From positions 1-17,005 of the forward strand of contig JAAYAS010000151.1 of assembly GCA_012719255.1 (NCBI GenBank): a DNA stretch of 17,005 nt. The letters are read 5' to 3'. The stretch is from Microbacteriaceae bacterium (GTDB lineage Bacteria; Actinomycetota; Actinomycetes; Actinomycetales; Microbacteriaceae). The notes below the pieces were generated by a model that saw only the letters and a list, made by a program, of their open reading frames with translations, was not told where the DNA came from and made no database searches. The translations under genes and the position numbers were made by a program. This document shows positions 7,179-13,707 of this stretch, piece after piece; the stretch's first letter is position 1; each line of letters begins with the position of its first letter.

Positions 7179-7451
7179 CTACTTCTTGGCGCCGCCGCGG
7201 GTGATCGCCTCGTAGATGGCGGTGACGATCACCGCGCCGATGAGGGCGAACAGCCAGACGAGCGGGTTGAAGAAGCCGCTGAGGTCGAGGTTGAACAGCA
7301 GGCCGCCGAGCCAGCCGCCCAGCACGCCGCCGATGATGCCGAGGATGATGGTGAGCCAGAGCGGGTGACGGCGCTTGTCCTTGGTGATCGCCTGCGCGAT
7401 GAGCCCGACGACGAGGCCGATGATGATCCAGCTGATCCAGCTGAGGTCCAT
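7179..7451 (-). CDS. GlsB/YeaQ/YmgE-family small stress-associated membrane protein
   Basis: 90 residues, typical for this transglycosylase-associated membrane-protein family. Three hydrophobic helices at about 4-22, 31-53 and 61-83, rich in glycine (GIIGGVLGGWLGGLLF in the second), a basic KDKRR loop after the first, and a short charged tail. Family members are stress-induced integral membrane proteins of unknown mechanism. ATG 7451 has AGGAGA 7 bases upstream. It is flanked by its own terminator (7129-7157) and by a 168-base gap from the next gene, so it is probably monocistronic. The family call is confident; no function beyond that can be claimed. Confidence 0.87.
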   Translation of the reverse strand: MDLSWISWIIIGLVVGLIAQAITKDKRRHPLWLTIILGIIGGVLGGWLGGLLFNLDLSGFFNPLVWLFALIGAVIVTAIYEAITRGGAKK

Positions 7452-7509
7452 GATGTCTCCTAATCCGTGGTGGAGCTCGGGAGTCGAACTCGCCGGCGAC
7501 GCGGTCCGC

Positions 7510-7549
7510 GCCGGCGGGCATTCACGGTACTCGATGCAAGCCCGCCGGC
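7510..7549. repeat. 10-bp inverted repeat upstream of the GlsB/YeaQ-type gene
   Basis: GCCGGCGGGC (7510-7519) and GCCCGCCGGC (7540-7549) are perfect arms around a 20-base loop. It lies between the stop of the membrane-protein gene (7620) and the start at 7451, so it may end the trpD transcript, but no T-tract follows on the minus strand. The loop/right-arm segment CGGTACTCGATGCAAG (7525-7540) shares CGGTACTCG and TGCAAG with the stem-loop at 13652-13683. Confidence 0.5.
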
Positions 7550-7619
7550 AGGAACAGCGCGATGAACCGTTACCGAATTGTCAGGGCTATATCCGCGCGC
7601 AGCGGCGGTCGGCGCGCGC

Positions 7620-8135
7620 TCAGCGCGCCTCGCCGGCCTCGGCCGCGGCGCGCCACGACGCCGCGTAGAGCGGCGCGATCGCCGCGCCGCCGAAGAGCAC
7701 GCCGATGACGAACGTCCAGCTGAACGCCGCGAACGGATCGGCGCTCAGCGAGAGCAGCACGAAGCCGACGCCGAACCCGCCCGCGGCCGCGAAGCACGCA
7801 TCCCCGAACGCGAGCACCGGCACGGCGCGCTCCGAGTAGCGCTTCTCCCCCGGCGCGAACCAGCGCAGCACGAGGTAGCCGAGCGCGTAGCCGATGCTGA
7901 TCAGCGCCGACATCGCGAGCCAGGCGAAGAAGAAGGGCACGATGCCCTGCTGCGAGGCCCGCTCGCCGACGCCCGGCACGAAGCCGAGGAACAGCGGCAG
8001 CGAGCCGAGCCAGGCCGCGAAGCCGAACGCCGCGATCCGCAGCGCGCCCCGCCGCGGCGAGATGCGGATCGACCGCGCCCGCACCCGCGGCTCGCCGTCG
8101 TCGGCCGGCGGACGGGCCGGCGGCTCCTTCGCCAT
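7620..8135 (-). CDS. Unrecognised four-helix integral membrane protein
   Basis: 171 residues. The N-terminal 30 residues are hydrophilic with Pro, Asp/Glu and Arg, presumably cytoplasmic. Four hydrophobic segments follow at about 32-53, 66-91, 104-130 and 136-160, with a polar charged loop (APGEKRYSERA, 94-104) between the second and third. I do not recognise a family and see no catalytic or metal-binding motif. ATG 8135 lies 8 bases after the trpD stop, with GAGG overlapping that stop, so it is translated from the trpD transcript. A short hairpin (7611-7617/7623-7629) spans its own stop. Coupling to trpD could mean a transport or membrane role, but also only shared transcription. Confidence 0.8.
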   Translation of the reverse strand: MAKEPPARPPADDGEPRVRARSIRISPRRGALRIAAFGFAAWLGSLPLFLGFVPGVGERASQQGIVPFFFAWLAMSALISIGYALGYLVLRWFAPGEKRYSERAVPVLAFGDACFAAAGGFGVGFVLLSLSADPFAAFSWTFVIGVLFGGAAIAPLYAASWRAAAEAGEAR

Positions 8136-8143
8136 CGCGCGCC

Positions 8144-9211
8144 TCAGGCGTCGCCGTTGCAGCGCCGCGTCGCCTCGACGAAGCGGTCGAGGTGCGCGAT
8201 CGCGCGGCCCGAGTCGATCGTCTCGCGCGCGATCGCGATCTTCTCGACGAGCCGGTCGCGGATCGGCCGCTCCACCGAGTCGGGGTCGACCGCGAGGTCG
8301 TAGGCGACCATGCCGGCCGCGGCGTTCAGCAGCACGATGTCGCGCACCGCGCCCTGCCGCTCGCCCGAGAGCGTCTCGCGGGCGATCGCCGCGTTCTCCG
8401 CCGGGTCGCCGCCGAGCAGCTCCTCCATGGGGTAGGTGCCGAGGCCGACGTCGCGCGGGTGGATGTCGTGCTCGGCGACGTCGCCGCGCGCCACCTCCCA
8501 GATGTGCGAGTAGCCGGTGACGGTGAGCTCGTCGAGCCCGTCGTCGCCGCGGAACACGAGCGCCGCCGCGCCGCGCGTGCGGAACACGCCGACGATGAGC
8601 GGGATCGCCTCGCGCTTCGCGACGCCGACCGCGCTCGCCTCGGCGCGGGCCGGGTTCGTGAGCGGGCCGAGGTAGTTGAACACCGTCGACACGCCGAGCT
8701 GCGAGCGCACCGGCGCCGCGTGCGCGAAGCCCGGGTGGAACAGGCTCGCGAACAGGAACGTCATGCCCGTCTCCTCGAAGACCTTCGCGAGGCCCTCGGT
8801 GGTCGAGCCGTGCACCGCGCCGAGCGCCGTGAGCACGTCCGACGCGCCCGACTTCGCCGAGGCGGCGCGGCCGCCGTGCTTGATCACCGGCACCCCGGAT
8901 GCGGCGATCACCATCGACGACATCGTCGACACGTTCACGGTGCCGACCATGTCGCCGCCGGTGCCGACGATGTCGAGCGCCCACGAGGTGATGTCGATCG
9001 GGCGCGAGTGCGCGAGCACCGCATCCCGGAAGCCGACTACCTCCTCCACCGACTCGCCCTTCGCCCGCAGCGCGATGAGCCAGGCCGCGAGCTGCGCCTC
9101 GCTCACCTCGCCGAGCATCACCCGCTCCATCGCCCAGGTGGCCTCCGCCACGGAGAGGTCGTCGCCCTGGAGGAGCGACTCGAGCATGCGGGGCCAGGTG
9201 AGGTCGGTCAT
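8144..9211 (-). CDS. trpD: Anthranilate phosphoribosyltransferase
   Basis: 355 residues, normal TrpD length. It transfers the phosphoribosyl group of PRPP to anthranilate in the second step of tryptophan synthesis, in the cytoplasm. Visible motifs: the PRPP/pyrophosphate loop GTGGD (83-87), NVST (93-96), KHGGRAAS (111-118), GPLTNPA (182-188) and the metal-binding acidic cluster in GDDGLDELT. The small N-terminal helical domain and the larger alpha/beta domain are both complete. No other trp gene is nearby, so it is a detached trp locus. It diverges from ctaE across 84 bases and is followed by the four-helix membrane-protein gene. There is no Shine-Dalgarno before ATG 9211; a -10-like TACACT ends exactly 7 bases before it, which suggests a leaderless transcript. 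Confidence 0.96.
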   Translation of the reverse strand: MTDLTWPRMLESLLQGDDLSVAEATWAMERVMLGEVSEAQLAAWLIALRAKGESVEEVVGFRDAVLAHSRPIDITSWALDIVGTGGDMVGTVNVSTMSSMVIAASGVPVIKHGGRAASAKSGASDVLTALGAVHGSTTEGLAKVFEETGMTFLFASLFHPGFAHAAPVRSQLGVSTVFNYLGPLTNPARAEASAVGVAKREAIPLIVGVFRTRGAAALVFRGDDGLDELTVTGYSHIWEVARGDVAEHDIHPRDVGLGTYPMEELLGGDPAENAAIARETLSGERQGAVRDIVLLNAAAGMVAYDLAVDPDSVERPIRDRLVEKIAIARETIDSGRAIAHLDRFVEATRRCNGDA

Positions 9212-9218
9212 GGCTGCG

Positions 9219-9224
9219 AGTGTA
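9219..9224 (-). promoter_or_regulatory. trpD: Candidate -10 element of trpD, leaderless
   Basis: Minus-strand TACACT fits the actinobacterial TANNNT pattern and lies 7 bases before ATG 9211, so transcription would begin at or next to the start codon. No Shine-Dalgarno sequence is visible. I see no convincing -35; the segment upstream carries a direct repeat CGGTTC spaced by four bases. Confidence 0.45.
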
Positions 9225-9260
9225 GTGAACCGATCGGAACCGCTTGGGCGCGCCGTCGAC

Positions 9261-9288
9261 TTGGCGAACCTGGGAAATCGGTAATAAT
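9261..9288 (+). promoter_or_regulatory. Candidate promoter of ctaE-qcrCAB, leaderless
   Basis: TTGGCG (9261-9266), a 16-base spacer and AATAAT (9283-9288) resemble -35/-10 elements. The -10 ends 7 bases before GTG 9296, so the transcript would begin with the initiator codon. The -10 overlaps the alternative ATG at 9287, which argues against that start. Confidence 0.5.
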
Positions 9289-9295
9289 GGGCTTC

Positions 9296-9919
9296 GTGAC
9301 TTCAGTAACTCCTGCTTCGAGCGCACCGCGCGTACACCGTCCGAATACCGTCGCCATCGGCACGATCGTGTGGCTCGGTTCCGAAGTGATGTTCTTCGCG
9401 GGGCTCTTCGCGATCTACTTCACGCTCCGTGCGATGGCGCCGGCGCAGTTCCAGGCCGGCCACGACATCATGAACATCCCGTTCGCGACGATCAACACGC
9501 TGATCCTCGTGTCGAGCTCGGTCACCTGCCAGTTCGCGGTCATGGCCGCCGAGCGCGGGCAGAAGATGCGCGACGGCCGCAAGTGGGGCGCCGTGGAGTG
9601 GTTCTACCTCTCGGCGTTCCTCGGCTCGGTCTTCGTCTCGGGTCAGGTGTGGGAGTACGCGACGCTCGTCAGCGAGGGCTACGTCTTCAACCTCAACGCC
9701 TTCACCAGCGCGTTCTTCATGGCGACCGGCTTCCACGGTCTGCACGTGCTGGGCGGCATCATCGGCTTCCTCTTCGTGATCGGCCGGCTCTACGCCGTGC
9801 GCCGGCTCGGGAAGCGCGAGGCCTCGAGCGCGATCGCGATCTCGTACTACTGGCACTTCGTCGACGTCGTCTGGGTCGGCCTCTTCTTCGTCATCTACAT
9901 CCTTCCGTTCATCGCGTAG
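9296..9919 (+). CDS. ctaE: Cytochrome c oxidase subunit III (aa3 type)
   Basis: 207 residues from GTG 9296, the length of the five-helix actinobacterial subunit III. Helices lie at about 18-42, 61-81, 95-116, 138-162 and 180-205. Conserved features are the membrane Glu in WLGSEVMFFAGLFAIYF, the FHGLHVLGG motif and the final YYWHFVDVVWVGLFFVIYI. Subunit III stabilises the catalytic subunit and its proton uptake. I chose GTG over the in-frame ATG 9287 because VTSxxP resembles actinobacterial CtaE starts and the ATG lies in a -10-like element. It heads the ctaE-qcrC-qcrA-qcrB operon, with 22 bases to qcrC. The start choice is the least certain part. Confidence 0.93.
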   Translation: MTSVTPASSAPRVHRPNTVAIGTIVWLGSEVMFFAGLFAIYFTLRAMAPAQFQAGHDIMNIPFATINTLILVSSSVTCQFAVMAAERGQKMRDGRKWGAVEWFYLSAFLGSVFVSGQVWEYATLVSEGYVFNLNAFTSAFFMATGFHGLHVLGGIIGFLFVIGRLYAVRRLGKREASSAIAISYYWHFVDVVWVGLFFVIYILPFIA

Positions 9920-9941
9920 CCGCCACCAGGAGTAGCTCCAC

Positions 9942-10784
9942 ATGTCCCTTGCAACGAAGCACCGGCCCCTTGCGAAGAAGTCCCGCAAGCGCGGCCGCCG
10001 CAACCCCCTGGCGACGGCAGCCCTCCTCGGCATCGGCCTGCTGCTGACCGGCGGCGCCTACGCCGCGGTCGATACCGTCACCGCCACCGCCGCCGAGGAG
10101 ACCGTCGAGGTCGACATGGAGTCGACCGCCACGATCGAGAAGGGCGAGGCGCTCTTCAACGCGAACTGCGCCACCTGCCACGGCTTCGACGCCGTCGGCA
10201 CCGAGAACGGCCCCAGCCTCATCGGCGTCGGCGCCGCCGCGGTCGACTTCCAGGTCGGCACCGGCCGCATGCCGATGCAGATGCACGGCCCGCAGGCCCG
10301 CCTCAAGCCCGTGCAGTTCACGCAGGAGCAGACGCTCGAGATGGCCGCCTACGTCGCCTCGCTGGCGCCCGGCCCGGCCATCCCCGACCGCGAGTTCCTC
10401 ACGAACACCGCCGACGCCGACCTCGTGCGCGGCGCCGAGCTGTTCCGCATCAACTGCGCCATGTGCCACAACGTGGCCGCGGCCGGCGGTGCGCTCACCG
10501 AGGGCAAGTTCGCCCCGCAGCTGCAGACGGTCGACCCCGTGCACCTCTACGAGGCCATGGCGACGGGCCCGCAGAACATGCCGGTCTTCAGCGACACGAA
10601 CCTCACCCCCGAGGACAAGCGCGACATCATCGCCTCGATCGAGTGGATGACCGACAACACCGCCATGGTCGGCGGCTACAACCTCGGTTCCGTCGGTCCC
10701 GTCGCGGAGGGCCTGTTCATCTGGGTCTTCGGCATCGGCCTCACGGTCGTCGGCGCCATCTGGCTCACCTCGCGCTCCAACTAG
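9942..10784 (+). CDS. qcrC: Cytochrome bc1 complex diheme cytochrome c subunit
   Basis: 280 residues. A basic N-terminus is followed by a hydrophobic signal/anchor helix (about 24-43). Two c-type domains then carry CATCH (76-80) and CAMCH (172-176), each binding heme covalently outside the membrane. Likely axial methionines are Met110 or Met112 and Met213 in the NMPVF stretch. A C-terminal membrane helix lies at about 255-276. This tethered cytochrome cc passes electrons from the Rieske protein directly to CuA of the oxidase, which is why a separate soluble cytochrome c is normally absent in Actinobacteria. ATG 9942 has AGGAG 9 bases upstream and follows ctaE by 22 bases. Confidence 0.97.
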   Translation: MSLATKHRPLAKKSRKRGRRNPLATAALLGIGLLLTGGAYAAVDTVTATAAEETVEVDMESTATIEKGEALFNANCATCHGFDAVGTENGPSLIGVGAAAVDFQVGTGRMPMQMHGPQARLKPVQFTQEQTLEMAAYVASLAPGPAIPDREFLTNTADADLVRGAELFRINCAMCHNVAAAGGALTEGKFAPQLQTVDPVHLYEAMATGPQNMPVFSDTNLTPEDKRDIIASIEWMTDNTAMVGGYNLGSVGPVAEGLFIWVFGIGLTVVGAIWLTSRSN

Positions 10785-10848
10785 CAGCGCATCCCGACAC
10801 CACAGCACTCGAACCATTTGACGCTTCACGATCCAGAAAGGGATACCC

Positions 10849-11940
10849 ATGGCTGAAGACGAACGCGGCGGGGAGCTCCGTACCGCCAATTCGTCGGACC
10901 GCTCGGTGAGCGCCGGCTCGGCGATCCTGCCGGCCGACGGCTACGAGAACCCGGGACTGCCGCCGCACCACGAGCGTGTGACCGACAAGGACCCGACCAA
11001 GGAGAAGACCGCCGAGCGACTCATCGTCGTCGCGTTCTGGATCTCGCTCGCCTGCACCCTGTTCGCCACGGTCGCCTACTTCGTGTGGCCGATCGACCGG
11101 GCCGACATCACCACCGCGCGCGCGAACAACTTCTTCGTCGGCATCGGCATCGCCATGGGCATGCTCACGCTCGGCATCGGTGCGGTCGCCTGGGCGAAGT
11201 ACCTGATGAAGGACACCGAGATGGTCGAGGCGCGCCACGAGACCCGCGGCACCCCCGCGACTCGCACCCGCGTCGCCGAGATCTTCGCGCAGGCCGACGA
11301 GGAGTCGGGCTTCTCGCGCCGCAAGCTGCTGCGCAACTCGCTCATCGGCGCCGTGCTCGCGCTGCCCCTCCCCGGCATCGTGCTGCTGCGCGACTTCTAC
11401 AACGCGAACAACCGCAAGCCCGTCGAGCTCCTCCACGAGACGAAGTGGGATGCGGGCGTCCGACTCGTGCGCGACCCGTACGGCACCCCGATCAAGGCGT
11501 CGGACGTCACCATCGGCTCGGCCTTCCACGTGCTCCCGGAGACCCTCCTCGAGATGAAGGAGAACCACGAGCCCGGCTTCCTCGACGCGAAGGCGAAGGC
11601 CGTCGTGCTGCTCATGCGCCTCCCCGAGGAGCGCCTCAAGGAGCGCGAGGACCGCAAGAGCTGGTCGTACCACGGCATCGTGGCGTACTCGAAGGTCTGC
11701 ACCCACGTGGGCTGCCCCGTCGCGCTCTACGAGCAGCAGACGCACCACCTGCTCTGCCCCTGCCACCAGTCGCAGTTCGACGTGACCGAGCACTGCAAGG
11801 TCATCTTCGGCCCGGCCGGCCGCGCGCTGCCGCAGCTGCCGATCACCGTGGATGAAGAGGGCTACCTCGTCGCGCAGAGCGACTTCCTCGAGCCCGTCGG
11901 CCCGACTTTCTGGGAGCGTCGTCATGACTACAACGTTTAA
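10849..11940 (+). CDS. qcrA: Cytochrome bc1 complex Rieske iron-sulfur subunit
   Basis: 363 residues, the long actinobacterial form. A hydrophilic N-terminus (1-55) is followed by three membrane helices at about 57-80, 95-117 and 163-181. Twin-arginine sequence SRRKLL (156-161) precedes the third helix, consistent with Tat-dependent export of the folded cluster domain, as known for actinobacterial Rieske proteins. Cluster-binding boxes are CTHVGC (284-289) and CPCHQS (303-308), giving two Cys and two His ligands. The protein takes electrons from menaquinol at the QcrB site and hands them to QcrC. AAAGGGA is 5 bases before ATG 10849. The gene is 64 bases after qcrC and its end overlaps the qcrB start by 17 bases. 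Confidence 0.97.
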   Translation: MAEDERGGELRTANSSDRSVSAGSAILPADGYENPGLPPHHERVTDKDPTKEKTAERLIVVAFWISLACTLFATVAYFVWPIDRADITTARANNFFVGIGIAMGMLTLGIGAVAWAKYLMKDTEMVEARHETRGTPATRTRVAEIFAQADEESGFSRRKLLRNSLIGAVLALPLPGIVLLRDFYNANNRKPVELLHETKWDAGVRLVRDPYGTPIKASDVTIGSAFHVLPETLLEMKENHEPGFLDAKAKAVVLLMRLPEERLKEREDRKSWSYHGIVAYSKVCTHVGCPVALYEQQTHHLLCPCHQSQFDVTEHCKVIFGPAGRALPQLPITVDEEGYLVAQSDFLEPVGPTFWERRHDYNV

Positions 11941-13555
11941 GGCACCGGTCGCCGAGGGCGGCGCGATCGCGAAGGCGTCGAGCTGGATCGACGACCGCAC
12001 CAGCATCTCGGGCGCGGTCAAGGAGTTCGGCCGCAAGATCTTCCCCGACCACTGGTCGTTCATGCTCGGCGAGGTGGCGCTGTACAGCTTCATCGCCATC
12101 CTCCTCTCGGGCACGTTCCTCACGTTCTTCTTCGACCCCTCGATGGCGCACACGGTCTACAACGGCCAGTACCTGCCGATGAAGGGCATGGAGATGTCGG
12201 CGGCGATGGCCTCGACGCTCGACATCTCGTTCGACGTCCGCGGCGGTCTGCTGATGCGCCAGGTGCACCACTGGTCGGCGCTGCTGTTCGTGGCGGCCAC
12301 CATGCTCCACATGGCCCGCATCTTCTTCACCGGCGCCTTCCGCAAGCCGCGCGAGCTCAACTGGATCATCGGCCTCGTGCTGTGGATCATCGCGATGCTC
12401 GAGGGCTTCTCGGGCTACTCGCTCCCCGACGACCTGCTGTCGGGCAACGGTCTGCGCATCGTCGACGGCATGATCAAGGGCGTCCCGGTGCTCGGCACCT
12501 GGATCTCGTTCTGGCTGTTCGACGGCGAGTTCCCCGGCGACATGATCGTCGGCCGCCTCTACTCGCTGCACATCATGATCCTGCCGGCGCTGCTCATCGT
12601 GTTCCTCGCGATGCACCTGCTGCTCATGGTCATCCACAAGCACACGCAGTGGCCCGGGCCCGGCCGCACCAACGAGAACGTCGTCGGCAACCCGGTCCTC
12701 CCGGTGTTCGCCGCGAAGGCCGTCGGCTTCATGTTCATCGTCCTCGGCATCATCTTCGCGATCGCGTCGTTCTTCCAGATCAACCCGATCTGGAACTACG
12801 GCCCGTACGACCCCTCCCCCGTGTCGGCCGGTACCCAGCCCGACTGGTACATCGGCTTCGGCGACGGCGCGCTGCGCCTCATCCCGCCGGGCTGGGAGAT
12901 GCCGCTCGGCCCGTACACCGTCACGTGGGCGATCCTGGTGCCGTTCCTGCTCATGGGCATCTTCGTCATCGGCCTGTTCGTCTACCCCTTCATGGAGTCG
13001 TGGATCACCGGTGACAAGCGCGAGCACCACCTGCTCGAGCGCCCCCGCAACAACCCGACGCGCACCGCGCTCGGCGTCGCCTGGATGAACTTCTACGCGA
13101 CGATGTGGGCGGCGGCCTCGTCCGACCTCATCGCGACGCACTTCCAGGCCGCGCTCGAGCACGTCATCCACGTGATGCAGTTCTGGCTCATCGGCGGCAC
13201 GATCATCGTGTTCTTCGTCACGAAGCACTGGTGCCTCGCGCTGCAGCGCCGCGACCGCTCGCTGCTCCTGCACGGCGTCGAGACCGGCCGCATCGTGCGA
13301 CTCCCCCACGGCGAGTTCCAGGAGGTCGAGCTGCCCCTCGACGAGACCGAGCGCTGGGAGCTCACGACGTACGAGCAGTACACGCCGATCGTCGCGCAGC
13401 CCGACCCCGAGACCGGCAAGGTCAAGGGCGGTCAGAAGCTCCGCCAGACGCTCTCGCGCTGGTTCTACTCCGACCGCCTCGAGCCGCTCACCAAGGCCGA
13501 GGTCGAGGCCGCCGTCGAGCACCACCACGGCCACGGCAAGGACGAGCTGCACTAG
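11924..13555 (+). CDS. qcrB: Cytochrome bc1 complex cytochrome b subunit
   Basis: 543 residues: a cytochrome b core plus a long cytoplasmic C-terminal extension (from about 435) ending in a His-rich HHHGHGKDELH tail. Heme b ligands are probably His115/His129 in the second helix and His216/His231 in the fourth; the 14- and 15-residue spacings match the b6f-like pattern of Actinobacteria. The quinol-oxidation motif is PDWY (306-309), with Asp where mitochondrial PEWY has Glu. Menaquinol oxidation occurs here. ATG 11924 lies inside qcrA (17-base overlap) with GGGAG 7 bases upstream, indicating coupled synthesis. It ends the operon and is followed by a strong terminator. Confidence 0.97.
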   Translation: MTTTFKAPVAEGGAIAKASSWIDDRTSISGAVKEFGRKIFPDHWSFMLGEVALYSFIAILLSGTFLTFFFDPSMAHTVYNGQYLPMKGMEMSAAMASTLDISFDVRGGLLMRQVHHWSALLFVAATMLHMARIFFTGAFRKPRELNWIIGLVLWIIAMLEGFSGYSLPDDLLSGNGLRIVDGMIKGVPVLGTWISFWLFDGEFPGDMIVGRLYSLHIMILPALLIVFLAMHLLLMVIHKHTQWPGPGRTNENVVGNPVLPVFAAKAVGFMFIVLGIIFAIASFFQINPIWNYGPYDPSPVSAGTQPDWYIGFGDGALRLIPPGWEMPLGPYTVTWAILVPFLLMGIFVIGLFVYPFMESWITGDKREHHLLERPRNNPTRTALGVAWMNFYATMWAAASSDLIATHFQAALEHVIHVMQFWLIGGTIIVFFVTKHWCLALQRRDRSLLLHGVETGRIVRLPHGEFQEVELPLDETERWELTTYEQYTPIVAQPDPETGKVKGGQKLRQTLSRWFYSDRLEPLTKAEVEAAVEHHHGHGKDELH

Positions 13556-13573
13556 CCGCTCCCCTCGCCCGCC

Positions 13574-13614
13574 ACGAGGAGCGCCCCGGACGATCCGTCC
13601 GGGGCGCTCCTCGT
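13574..13614 (+). terminator. Terminator of the ctaE-qcrCAB operon
   Basis: A perfect 19-base inverted repeat (13574-13592 and 13596-13614) with a 3-base loop ATC, 18 bases after the qcrB stop. On the plus strand TTTCCCGTTTCC follows, a moderate T-rich tail. It is the longest perfect stem in the window. Confidence 0.92.
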
Positions 13615-13616
13615 TT

Positions 13617-13683
13617 CCCGTTTCCGCCGGCAGTCGCCGCCGCAACCATTCCGACCGGTACTTGCAGAGGCGAGTACCGGTCG
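13617..13683 (-). repeat. Copy 1 of a dispersed stem-loop-plus-tail element
   Basis: On the minus strand this holds a stem-loop, CGACCGGTACT (13652-13662) and AGTACCGGTCG (13673-13683) as perfect 11-base arms with a 10-base loop, followed by a 36-base tail (13617-13652). The tail matches 14965-15000 on the plus strand at 29 of 36 positions by eye, and it includes a small internal stem CGGC-GACT-GCCG. It lies between the qcrB terminator and the end of the winged-helix gene. No coding potential is evident. The function is unknown. Confidence 0.6.
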
Positions 13684-13707
13684 AAGCGAAGCTGCGCGCC
13701 GGACGCG

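Noticed and set aside
7611..7629. GGCGCGC/GCGCGCC hairpin across the stop of the membrane-protein gene as a terminator
   Set aside because: The stem is short, made of alternating GC that is common in this DNA, and no T-rich run follows.
9287..9295. ctaE start at ATG 9287
   Set aside because: The ATG overlaps the AATAAT -10-like element; the GTG at 9296 gives the family-like N-terminus and the same 7-base spacing as two other genes. Still possible, since a GGGAA lies 10 bases before it.
10818..10823. TTGACG as a -35 for an internal promoter before qcrA
   Set aside because: No -10 hexamer at a suitable distance; the expected place is occupied by the qcrA ribosome binding site.
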